Of a DNA stretch of 33,157 bases, positions 7,885 through 15,158 are shown one piece after another; positions within the stretch are counted from its first letter, which is position 1; each line of letters begins with the position of its first letter. This DNA is from Bacillus sp. MM2020_4 (GTDB lineage: Bacteria > Bacillota > Bacilli > Bacillales > Cytobacillaceae): assembly GCF_011250555.1 (NCBI RefSeq), contig NZ_JAANMZ010000049.1, forward strand, positions 1-33,157, read 5' to 3'. A model generated the notes under the pieces. That model did not search any database. It had not been told where the DNA came from and saw only the letters and a list, made by a program, of their open reading frames with translations. A program made the position numbers and the translations under genes.

Positions 7885-9066
7885 ATGCAGGTTTTGTCAT
7901 CCATTTTTGAAACGATTAATGAAAAAGAAACCGTTCAATTTTTACAATCACTCATCCAAGTGAACAGTGTGAATCAGCCTGGAAATGAAAAAGGAGTGGC
8001 GGAGGTGATCAAGACTTATTTAGCCTCATCCAAACTTCACGTTGAAGTAGATGACCTTGGTCACAATCGGGCCAATCTATTTGTTACTTATCCAAATGGT
8101 GAAACCGATGAAAAGTATTTAATTTATAGCGGTCATTTAGATACCGTGCCAACGGGAAAGGTCGAATGGGAACATGATCCTTTTTCCGGAAAGGTAGTTG
8201 GGAATAAAATATATGGGCGGGGAACGACCGACATGAAGGGCGGCGTCGCTGCCATGATCCTTGCTCTGAAATATTTAGAAGGTGCCGGAGTGAAACTAAA
8301 GGGAAAGGTCCAGTTTGTCGGGACCGCAGGTGAAGAGGTGGATGGATATGGGGCAAAAACAGTCGTCGAAAAGGGGCAAATTGACAAAGCCACCGCGATG
8401 GTTGTTTCAGAACCTAGCGAAAACCAACTATTTACTGCACATAAGGGCTGTCTATGGCTAGAAATCACGACAAATGGAAAAACAGCGCATGGCTCCATGC
8501 CAGACCAGGGTATTAATGCGATTTTAGCGATGAATGAGTTGATCAATATGCTCCAAACCTATCAATTTGATTACACGCCACACCCATTATTAGGTCATCC
8601 CACAATGAATATTGGGACAATCGAAGGCGGGGTAAAAACAAATGTGGTACCGGACCAATGTAAATTGACGTTAGACATCCGAACCATTCCCGGCCAGGAT
8701 AAAGATAGCATTTTAGCTGACATTGAGAAAATGATCCAAGACATTACAGTGCGATTTCAATCTACTTATCAAATAAAGGTCATCAATAGTATGGAATCCG
8801 TTGGTACGAATGAAACAGATGATTTTGTGAAACTTGCTGTTACTACTGCAAAGACTCATTTAAACAAGGAGCTTTATCCTATGGGTGTTAATTATTATAC
8901 AGACGCATCCGTTTATTGCCCCCATTTGCACATTCCGACTATTATCGTTGGCCCTGGAGATCCAAAACTTGCACACCAGCCTGATGAATACATAGAAATT
9001 GATAAATTCATAGAATCTATCCGCTATTTTATGGCCTTGGCGATTGATTATTTGGGTGTACGGTAA
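7885..9066 (+). CDS. M20-family metallo-deacylase/peptidase (ArgE/DapE type)
   Basis: Binuclear zinc hydrolase that cleaves N-acyl amino acids or related amides. The metal and catalytic signature is complete: SGHLDTVP (His84, Asp86), GRGTTDMKGG bridging Asp, GTAGEEVDG with the catalytic Glu near 150, VSEPS, and AHQPDEY with the C-terminal His. The dimerisation domain begins around AHKGCLWLE. I chose ATG 7885 (393 aa) because AGGTGGG precedes it; the upstream ATG 7831 lies inside the hairpin and lacks a ribosome binding site. It follows phaC by 79 nt, so it may be the last gene of the P1 operon. The substrate is not predictable; ArgE/DapE names in this family are often only labels. Confidence 0.9.
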   Translation: MQVLSSIFETINEKETVQFLQSLIQVNSVNQPGNEKGVAEVIKTYLASSKLHVEVDDLGHNRANLFVTYPNGETDEKYLIYSGHLDTVPTGKVEWEHDPFSGKVVGNKIYGRGTTDMKGGVAAMILALKYLEGAGVKLKGKVQFVGTAGEEVDGYGAKTVVEKGQIDKATAMVVSEPSENQLFTAHKGCLWLEITTNGKTAHGSMPDQGINAILAMNELINMLQTYQFDYTPHPLLGHPTMNIGTIEGGVKTNVVPDQCKLTLDIRTIPGQDKDSILADIEKMIQDITVRFQSTYQIKVINSMESVGTNETDDFVKLAVTTAKTHLNKELYPMGVNYYTDASVYCPHLHIPTIIVGPGDPKLAHQPDEYIEIDKFIESIRYFMALAIDYLGVR

Positions 9067-9071
9067 AATTT

Positions 9072-9148
9072 ATTCAACAAGACAACCGGCTAGCTTCAAA
9101 GTCTGAGGGTTTTAAAAGGACTACAAACTTAGAGTTTGCCGGCTTCAT
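9072..9148. repeat. Degenerate intergenic repeat tail with imperfect hairpin
   Basis: CAAAGTCTGAG (9097-9107) pairs with CTTAGAGTTTG (9128-9138) with one mismatch, and CCGG at 9086 can pair with CCGG at 9139. The outer part, read on the minus strand, resembles the GAAGCCGGTTTGTTGAATAAA tail at 27631 with two 3-nt insertions. It may terminate transcription after the M20 gene, though T-runs are poor. Confidence 0.4.
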
Positions 9149-9167
9149 GTTGATAAAATTAATCATG

Positions 9168-9395
9168 TTAATTCACAACTTCTTGCCATTGTTTTTCATT
9201 TGTTACATCATGGTTAACAGCAATGGCCTCTCCGACGTTTTCCTGAATATCCTAAACAACTTCCTCTAATAATTCGGTTTGAATGTCGGTTGCGACTACT
9301 TTAGCGCCCTTGCTTGCAAATAAACGAGCTTCCGCTGCTCCTTGACCGCTGGCCGTACCTGTCACAATAGCTATTTTACCTGATAAACGACCCAC
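9168..9395 (-). pseudogene. Decayed, truncated SDR gene
   Basis: Reading the minus strand from GTG 9395, behind a good AAGGGGG site, gives an SDR N-terminus: GRLSGKIAIVTGTASGQG, then an acidic cofactor-binding end (VVATDIQ). An in-frame TAG stops it at codon 48 (9252-9254). The same frame continues with SDR-like sequence (ENVGEAIAVNHDVTNE) to a TAA at codon 76. The Tyr-Lys active site and the rest of the fold are absent. The SGQG variant resembles the SDR at 18487 more than the one at 9685. It is a relic, in opposite orientation to the island. Confidence 0.8.
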
Positions 9396-9684
9396 AATAA
9401 TTCCCCCTTTTGCAAGTATTAAATCATGTTACCGCTTTATTCTAGCGAAAAGGGGAAAATTAGTCATTTATATTTTTAAAATATTCAAACTATTCCCCTT
9501 TGAGTGAATGGGTTTGGGCAATGCCGTTCTCCCATTTTGTATAAACCGGGTTAGGAAATTCTCAAAAATAGTAAATTTAATAGGTTGATATCCATTGAAA
9601 TAGGAAAAGTGATACGCCTTCATTTGGCACAAGAATTGCAAGGATTCGTAATAAAACTATTTCATCATAAAAGGAGAGTTTGAA
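9396..9684 (+). promoter_or_regulatory. Regulatory spacer upstream of the 9685 SDR
   Basis: No gene is seen here. It contains an inverted repeat AAAGGGGAA (9449-9457) / TTCCCCTTT (9493-9501). It also holds a 17-nt element TTCTCAAAAATAGTAAA (9559-9575) that recurs with two changes upstream of the 14324 promoter (14227-14243). Both are candidate activator sites for promoter P2. Function is inferred from position only. Confidence 0.45.
9625..9640 (+). promoter_or_regulatory. Sigma-54 (-24/-12) promoter P2
   Basis: TGGCAC-N5-TTGCA, with GG at 9626-9627 and GC at 9638-9639 spaced by 10 nt, a full consensus match identical in its conserved bases to P1. It lies 45 nt before the SDR start codon. Confidence 0.93.
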
Positions 9685-10446
9685 ATGATCGATACTTTCA
9701 GTTTACGAAATAAAACAGCGATTGTAACGGGTGGAAATCGAGGATTGGGTAGGTCAATCGCACTTGCACTGGCAGAGGCTGGGGCTGATCTAGTTGTTGT
9801 GGGGAGAGATCAAAACAGAAATGAAGAGGTTGTCCAAGAAATAAAAAACTTGGGTAGGAATGCCATGGGCTTTAGTGTAGATCTTTCCAGGATAAACTCG
9901 ATCCAACAATTTGTCCAAAATGTTCAAGAATCTTTTGGGACAATCGATATTTTAGTCAACAATGCGGGGGTATCTGCTACCAACTTTGCCCTAGACATAA
10001 CAGAAGAGGAATGGGACAAGGTGATGAATGTAAATGTGAAATCCTTATTCTTCTGCTCACAGGCTGTCGCTAAAGCCATGAAGCAACAGGGCGGTGGAAA
10101 AATGATTAATGTTTCTTCTGTAGTTGGTGCAGTAGGTGACGTTGGAATAAGTCCCTATACGGCAAGTAAAGCTGCTGTTATTAACCTGACCAAATCCTTG
10201 GCACTGGAGTGGGCAAGATTTGGAATCCGTGTGAATGCAATTGGACCAGCCTATATCGAAACGGAAATGAATCAAGAAGAACTTAGTAACGAGAAAGTGC
10301 GAAATAAGATCATTAGTAAAACTCCTATGAAAAGGTTAGGACTTCCAGAAGAAATTACAGGAGCCATCCTGCTACTGGCTTCGGATGCCGGCAGTTTTAT
10401 CACTGGCCAAACCATTTTTATCGATGGCGGCTGGTTAGCTCAATAG
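9685..10446 (+). CDS. Short-chain dehydrogenase/reductase, gluconate-5-dehydrogenase-like
   Basis: Classical SDR of 253 aa. It has the nucleotide-binding TGGNRGLG at about residue 15, NNAG, catalytic Ser in VSSVVG, YTASK (Tyr and Lys), PAYIET and the C-terminal IDGGW. The GGNRGLG and FIDGGWLAQ features are common in 2-deoxygluconate/gluconate dehydrogenase-like members, but this does not define the substrate. AAAGGAG precedes ATG 9685. It seems to be a single-gene unit under its own sigma-54 promoter. No clear hairpin terminator follows; only a T-run is present at 10452. Confidence 0.88.
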   Translation: MIDTFSLRNKTAIVTGGNRGLGRSIALALAEAGADLVVVGRDQNRNEEVVQEIKNLGRNAMGFSVDLSRINSIQQFVQNVQESFGTIDILVNNAGVSATNFALDITEEEWDKVMNVNVKSLFFCSQAVAKAMKQQGGGKMINVSSVVGAVGDVGISPYTASKAAVINLTKSLALEWARFGIRVNAIGPAYIETEMNQEELSNEKVRNKIISKTPMKRLGLPEEITGAILLLASDAGSFITGQTIFIDGGWLAQ

Positions 10447-10541
10447 AGGGGTTTTTTTTACGGATGAGAAAGCGTGTTAATAAATTCCTAAAAAAAATAC
10501 AACCTTCCAATTAAAAGCCCTTCTTTTCAACATGTTGTATT

Positions 10542-10557
10542 TGGCATGAAAGTTGCA
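10542..10557 (+). promoter_or_regulatory. Sigma-54 (-24/-12) promoter P3
   Basis: TGGCAT-N6-TGCA-type element with GG at 10543-10544 and GC at 10555-10556 spaced by 10 nt. A perfect 10-bp palindrome, CAACATGTTG, lies just upstream at 10529-10538. The leader to the next start codon is about 120 nt. Confidence 0.9.
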
Positions 10558-10593
10558 AAATGTATAACGAACTAAAAAGTTTTTCTGATTTAT

Positions 10594-10607
10594 TGAAAAC
10601 GCTTACC
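10594..10607 (+). promoter_or_regulatory. Catabolite-responsive element (cre)-like site
   Basis: TGAAAACGCTTACC agrees with the Bacillus cre consensus TGWAANCGNTNWCA except for the last base. It sits roughly 27-40 nt downstream of the predicted P3 start. CcpA bound there would block elongation, as for other catabolic operons with a cre in the leader. Confidence 0.65.
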
Positions 10608-10685
10608 CAAGGGAGGTGGTCGGCTACATTTACATTTTTCACAGTGGATTTGTCGTTTTTATTCTATTTGAAGGAGTGATTTTCA

Positions 10686-11741
10686 ATGGGAACCATGAAG
10701 GCAGCTGTTTATTACGGGCCAAGGGACATTCGGGTTGAAAATTTTACTATTCCGGAAGTTGGGCCAAATGATATTTTACTTAAGGTAAATGCTTGTGGGA
10801 TCTGCGGTTCAGATGTTCATAGTTATGGAACGGGATTATATATTGAAAAAGGTCAAATCATGGGTCACGAATTCTCGGGTGAAGTAGTCAAGGTTGGTGC
10901 CCTTGTAAACGATATCGAAGTGGGCGAGAGAGGAACCGGGTTTCATTCAGGGGTGTGCGGCACCTGTTTTTGGTGCAAAAGAAATGAATTTATGCACTGT
11001 CCCAATTTATTTAAGGCATCTACCGGCTACGGTCTCCAGGGAGCGTTTGCCGAGTATTTGGTGATTCAAAATGCCATAAACGGTATTAGCTTCCACAAAA
11101 TCCCTGACCAACTTGATCATTTTACAGCAGCGACGATTGAGCCGGTGTCAGTGGCCGCCTATACAGTTGACCAATGTCAACCCAAGAAAGGGGATAATGT
11201 TGCAGTTCTCGGTGCTGGGCTAATTGGCAACGCATGTATGCAAGTTTTTAAATCCTATGAAGTAAATAAGGTGGCTGTCAGTGAGGTATCAGAAATCAGG
11301 TTAGAGATGGCAAAATCATCAGGCGCCGATGTCGTCATTAATGCAGCGAAGGAAAATGTTATAGGTAGAATCAAAGAATTATATGGTCCGGGTCCCTACC
11401 ATTTTAACGAGGGGGCGATGACCGACATCGTGGTCGAAGCATCCGGGGCACCTTCGGCAGTTGAAGATAGCTTCGAACTAGTCCGAAGCGGCGGTGTCAT
11501 TGCGTTTGTTGGACTTCCAGAAAAAAAGGCACAGCTCGATACAACCAAAATTGTCCACAAGGCGCCAAAAATTCTTGGTGTTTTGGGCGGTGATTTTCAT
11601 CGTTCCATCGATTTATTAACGAGTCAAAAAGTGCAAACCAAACATTTAATCACCCATGTGTTCCCGATAGACCATGCAAAAGAAGCTTTCGAAACCCAGA
11701 TGAGACCGCATGAATCTGTAAAAGTTATGATTGAATTTTAA
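10686..11741 (+). CDS. Zinc-dependent medium-chain alcohol/polyol dehydrogenase
   Basis: NAD(P)-dependent MDR dehydrogenase of 351 aa. The catalytic zinc site is visible: Cys of ACGICGSD and His-Glu of MGHEFSG. The structural zinc lobe has four cysteines in the C-x2-C-x2-C-x7-C spacing (GVCGTCFWCKRNEFMHC). The Rossmann motif is GAGLIG near residue 180. It belongs with the sorbitol/threonine/butanediol dehydrogenase-like group. It is not the Bacillus BdhA type, which lacks these structural cysteines. GGAG lies 9 nt before ATG 10686. It is first in the P3 operon, ahead of a FabL-like SDR and an MFS transporter, and probably oxidises the secondary or primary alcohol brought in by that transporter (inference). 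Confidence 0.9.
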   Translation: MGTMKAAVYYGPRDIRVENFTIPEVGPNDILLKVNACGICGSDVHSYGTGLYIEKGQIMGHEFSGEVVKVGALVNDIEVGERGTGFHSGVCGTCFWCKRNEFMHCPNLFKASTGYGLQGAFAEYLVIQNAINGISFHKIPDQLDHFTAATIEPVSVAAYTVDQCQPKKGDNVAVLGAGLIGNACMQVFKSYEVNKVAVSEVSEIRLEMAKSSGADVVINAAKENVIGRIKELYGPGPYHFNEGAMTDIVVEASGAPSAVEDSFELVRSGGVIAFVGLPEKKAQLDTTKIVHKAPKILGVLGGDFHRSIDLLTSQKVQTKHLITHVFPIDHAKEAFETQMRPHESVKVMIEF

Positions 11742-11825
11742 TTAGGTCTTGCCACATATCTACTATTCTATACAGATGAAGGGCCTTATTACCTTAGGAA
11801 GAATCTACAAGAATGGAGTTTTGTG

Positions 11826-12569
11826 ATGAATGTATTAATTCTAGGGGGAAGTAAAGGCATCGGAAGAGCTACAGCCTTGCAATTTAGTTCAGAAGGTAAT
11901 CAACTATTTGTGAATTATGCCCATGATGATGAAGCAGCATTCGTTACTGCTTCAGAAATTATGGAAAGGGGAGCGGTAGCGCACATCATCAAGGCGGATG
12001 TCGGCGACCCGGCAGCCATTAAAGAGATGCTGTCACAAATAAAATGCAAGACTGATAGACTTGACTTAATTGTTCATTGTGCTGTAGCCATTATCCCTGG
12101 CGATGGGTTGTCCCTTTCCTGGGACGAATGGCAACGGGCCATTGCGGTCAGTAATCTCTCACTTGTCGAAACCATTCGTGAAGCGATGCCGCTGCTGCAG
12201 CATGGATCATCCATTATCGCACTTTCCAGTCGTGGTTCTGATCATGTAGGACCACAGTATGCCGCAATGGGGTCAACGAAAGCTTTTACCGAAGCCATCG
12301 TCCGTTATCTCGTGCTTGAACTGGCACCAAAGGGCATCCGGATAAACGTGGTTTCCCCAGGCACATTGGATACGGATGCCCTAAGGCGACTTTTCTCAGA
12401 AGAAGAGGGCGTAGAAGAATACCTTGAATATGAAAAATCACTGAATCCGAGTGGACGCGGTCTTCAATTTGAGGACGTAACACAGGTCATCGCCTTTTTG
12501 GCAAGTCCAGCCGCACAGATGATCCAAGGTAGAGTCATCCCGATTGATGGGGGACGGGGGCTGCTATAA
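11826..12569 (+). CDS. FabL-like SDR (YX6K active site)
   Basis: SDR of 247 aa with nucleotide-binding GGSKGIG, but with a Tyr-X6-Lys active site (YAAMGSTK) instead of the classical Tyr-X3-Lys. This spacing, the following ELAPKGIRINVVSPG...DTDAL segment and the C-terminal DGGRGLL resemble FabL (enoyl-ACP reductase III) of Bacillus subtilis. The usual NNAG is replaced by VHCAVA. ATG 11826 is preferred over GTG 11823 because GGAG is 7 nt upstream. It lies 84 nt after the zinc dehydrogenase. A FabL relative inside a sigma-54 catabolic operon suggests a specialised reductase or oxidase for an enoyl or keto compound rather than fatty-acid synthesis. Confidence 0.82.
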   Translation: MNVLILGGSKGIGRATALQFSSEGNQLFVNYAHDDEAAFVTASEIMERGAVAHIIKADVGDPAAIKEMLSQIKCKTDRLDLIVHCAVAIIPGDGLSLSWDEWQRAIAVSNLSLVETIREAMPLLQHGSSIIALSSRGSDHVGPQYAAMGSTKAFTEAIVRYLVLELAPKGIRINVVSPGTLDTDALRRLFSEEEGVEEYLEYEKSLNPSGRGLQFEDVTQVIAFLASPAAQMIQGRVIPIDGGRGLL

Positions 12570-12664
12570 ATAGAATGCTCCTTTAAAAAGTTCTGCTTTT
12601 CAATCCTGCTTAAGTAAAGTCAGACTTTTATATATTCACCCAAATTTGATGGAGGTGCAAGTGT

Positions 12665-14020
12665 ATGAATAATACTGCGGCAGTTGGACAGGGTATGACG
12701 AAAAAACGGTTTACTGTTTTAGCCATTGTGTTTGTGATTAACTTTGTCGTTTGGATGGATGAAAGCGTATTTGCCATCTTGACTCCGCTATGGAGCGAAT
12801 CGCTTAAATTGACTCCGGAACAAATTGGATCGGCATCTGCTGCCTACCTATTAGGCTATTTCCCTGTTTTATTTATTGCCGGTATATTGTCAGACAGAAT
12901 TGGAGCTAAAAAGATGCTGTTCCTTTGTCTAGCCGGGGTATCGGTGTTGAGTGCATCGATGGCGTTCGTCGATTCTTATACAACCCTTTACATTCGAAAC
13001 TTGATTTTCGGTATATTCTTCGGCTTTTTATGGGCACCATGCAATAAAATGATGGCCATGTGGCTGCCAGGCAGGGAAAGAGCGAAGTACGCTGCCATTT
13101 GGATGAGTTTTACGACACTTTCTGGGTCGATTGGTGCTCTTGTCGGACTGCCTCTTGCTCAGGTTATCGGCTGGGAAAAGGTGTTCATTATTGTTTCCGT
13201 ACTAGCTGTACCTTTGATTTTCTTCCTTCTTTTTAAAACAACTGACCGTCCTGAAGATTTTAAAGGCATCTCGAAAGAGGAGTTAGCTTATATTTATTCG
13301 GATCTTCCCTCTGCTGAACAACAAGCAGCCGAAAAATTCCAATGGTCCCATTTAAGAGATTTGTTTAAACAGCGAAGTATTTGGACGATGGCAATTGCCA
13401 CCGGTTTAGGAACAACACCGACTTGGCTGGTTGGTACTTGGGGTGCGTATACTCTATTAAATGAGTTTAAAATCACACCGACTAGCGCTTCCCTGATGCT
13501 ATTCTTTGTATCATTTATCCCCTTTACATTGGGCTTTGTCAACGGACCGATTATCAATAAATTCTTCGGCGGAAAATGCCGCCCGGCTTTGGCTTTTGGT
13601 CCATTAGTAAGTGGCATGGCCTTTTTAGCCGCTGCCTTGTTTAATCCGAATTATATCGTATGGGTCATCCTGATTTCCGGGTTCGGATTTTTTTGTAATC
13701 CATTTTTTTGGGGAACGGTCAATGCCTATTGGGCAGGGATAGCAAAACCGCAATATTCAGGTACGCTAAATGGTTTATCCGCGGCTTTACAGGTAGCGGT
13801 CGGCTATATTCTTGTGAATATGAGCGGTAAATGGATTAACCCTGCGGTTCATGGCCCTGATACCACGGATAAGGTTTGGATTATTGGTGGATGCGTCTTT
13901 TTAGCCACGATCGTCTTTATTTATCTATCGAAGGAAATTAGTATCAATCCCACAACAAATGCTAGCACATCAAATAATGGACAGATACCGGAAGAAAATC
14001 CTGCATCAACGACTATCTAA
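12665..14020 (+). CDS. MFS transporter
   Basis: A 451-aa major facilitator with about 12 hydrophobic helices. The loop 2-3 signature GILSDRIGAKK and the first-helix WMDESVFAILTPLW region are visible, and a hydrophilic central loop covers about residues 190-230. The C-terminal tail is polar (Thr/Asn/Ser-rich). It is more distant from the ACS-type transporter at 4199 than from general MFS permeases. ATG 12665 has GGAGGTG upstream. It is last in the P3 operon, followed by a strong terminator, and probably carries the substrate of the two dehydrogenases before it. Confidence 0.87.
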   Translation: MNNTAAVGQGMTKKRFTVLAIVFVINFVVWMDESVFAILTPLWSESLKLTPEQIGSASAAYLLGYFPVLFIAGILSDRIGAKKMLFLCLAGVSVLSASMAFVDSYTTLYIRNLIFGIFFGFLWAPCNKMMAMWLPGRERAKYAAIWMSFTTLSGSIGALVGLPLAQVIGWEKVFIIVSVLAVPLIFFLLFKTTDRPEDFKGISKEELAYIYSDLPSAEQQAAEKFQWSHLRDLFKQRSIWTMAIATGLGTTPTWLVGTWGAYTLLNEFKITPTSASLMLFFVSFIPFTLGFVNGPIINKFFGGKCRPALAFGPLVSGMAFLAAALFNPNYIVWVILISGFGFFCNPFFWGTVNAYWAGIAKPQYSGTLNGLSAALQVAVGYILVNMSGKWINPAVHGPDTTDKVWIIGGCVFLATIVFIYLSKEISINPTTNASTSNNGQIPEENPASTTI

Positions 14021-14099
14021 ATTTTTCGGATCCTGGAATAGATTATTTTCACGATTAGGAATGATATCTTCTCACCTAATTTACAACTTCACTGTATAG

Positions 14100-14132
14100 A
14101 GTGGCCCTAGATGGGTCTGGGGTCACTTTTTT
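14100..14132 (+). terminator. Rho-independent terminator of the P3 operon
   Basis: AGTGGCCCTAGA (14100-14111) pairs along its length with TCTGGGGTCACT (14116-14127), with two G-U pairs and a TGGG loop, followed by six T. Confidence 0.88.
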
Positions 14133-14323
14133 CTTAAGAATTCCTATAAGAAATTTAGTAGTTTTAAGAAAACACCAGACTCCAAAAAAGAGTTCAATGG
14201 TTTGCTAAATAAAGGGATAATGAATTTTCTCAAGAATAATAAAGGAAATAGTAAAATTCGCAATAGTAAGAAAAATTAAAATTAAATTAGGGGTTTATTG
14301 TGATAGATAGGCGATTTATTTTT
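14133..14323 (+). promoter_or_regulatory. AT-rich spacer upstream of P4 with a candidate activator site
   Basis: No open frame of note. TTCTCAAGAATAATAAA (14227-14243) matches 15 of 17 bases of the element at 9559 upstream of P2. It lies about 98 nt before the -24 GG, a plausible distance for an enhancer-binding protein. Confidence 0.45.
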
Positions 14324-14340
14324 TGGCATGAAAATTGCAT
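14324..14340 (+). promoter_or_regulatory. Sigma-54 (-24/-12) promoter P4
   Basis: TGGCAT and TTGCA with GG at 14325-14326 and GC at 14337-14338, exactly 10 nt apart. A perfect 12-bp palindrome TTAAACGTTTAA (14341-14352) covers the expected transcription start. Confidence 0.92.
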
Positions 14341-14416
14341 TTAAACGTTTAATAAAGAAGTCATTATACTTTTTAAAGCATTTTCACGTTTTGCTTACTA
14401 GAGGAGGAGTCTTCTC

Positions 14417-15058
14417 ATGAAACCGTTACACATATACTGTTATACATCAGGTAAGCTGCAAACAAACAGTTATGTCATTTCAGATCAAGAAGATACCTTT
14501 TGTATTGTCATTGATCCGGGTGAAAGCCCCCATCAAATGATGGAATTGATTGGTAACAGGAAAATCGAATATATCCTTTTAACTCACAGCCATTATGATC
14601 ATATCACCGGTTTGAACTTTCTAAAAAAAATGACAGATGCTTCAGTCGTGGTCCACGGCTCAGAAGCGGAATGGCTGGTGAATCCAACCTTAAATCAATC
14701 CATCAAGACCAATGCGGCCATTGTCTGTAAGTGGCCTGACATTTTGCTTCATGGCGGTGAGATCATCCATTGTCATTCTTTTTCGATTAAAGCCATCCAT
14801 ACACCTGGCCATACACCAGGAAGTGTATGTTATCTATTCAACGACAAGTATTTGTTTACAGGAGATACATTGCTCGCTGGAGCAGCTGGACCAACCAATC
14901 TCCCATTCGGCAATCGGGATCTTTTGAAAACATCTATTAATCATAAGCTGTTTTGTTTAGCTGATGATATTGTCTTCTATCCAGGTCATGGAGGGGAGTC
15001 CACAATTGGTTTTGAGAAGAGTCACCCAGTGCTGCCGCACATCAGACATGTCATCTAA
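14417..15058 (+). CDS. Metallo-beta-lactamase-fold hydrolase (glyoxalase II-like)
   Basis: Binuclear zinc hydrolase of 213 aa. All family motifs are present: THSHYDH (metal ligands, about residue 56), the HTPGHTPGS histidine, FTGDTL aspartate, and YPGHGG histidine. Size and motif order fit the glyoxalase II/hydroxyacyl-thioester hydrolase group. AHL-lactonase-like activity cannot be excluded from motifs. AGGAGGAG precedes ATG 14417. It is the first gene behind P4 and is followed by the TPP-dependent dehydrogenase genes, so thioester or lactone hydrolysis in that pathway is likely (inference). Confidence 0.87.
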   Translation: MKPLHIYCYTSGKLQTNSYVISDQEDTFCIVIDPGESPHQMMELIGNRKIEYILLTHSHYDHITGLNFLKKMTDASVVVHGSEAEWLVNPTLNQSIKTNAAIVCKWPDILLHGGEIIHCHSFSIKAIHTPGHTPGSVCYLFNDKYLFTGDTLLAGAAGPTNLPFGNRDLLKTSINHKLFCLADDIVFYPGHGGESTIGFEKSHPVLPHIRHVI

Positions 15059-15158
15059 TAAAGGCTTGAAGGGGGGTGTTTCCACAGTTTAGGGGAGTCT
15101 TTACTTACTAACTATTCTTAACCTAGATTTTTATTAATCTTAAGAAGGAGTGAATAAA

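Noticed and set aside
8084..8546. Long minus-strand frames inside the M20 gene and similar frames elsewhere
   Set aside because: They lie fully inside well-supported + strand genes, have no ribosome binding site and show no recognisable motif.
10686..11741. Assignment as 2,3-butanediol dehydrogenase BdhA
   Set aside because: The protein has the four structural-zinc cysteines and a shorter N-terminal region, unlike the Bacillus BdhA sequence I know.
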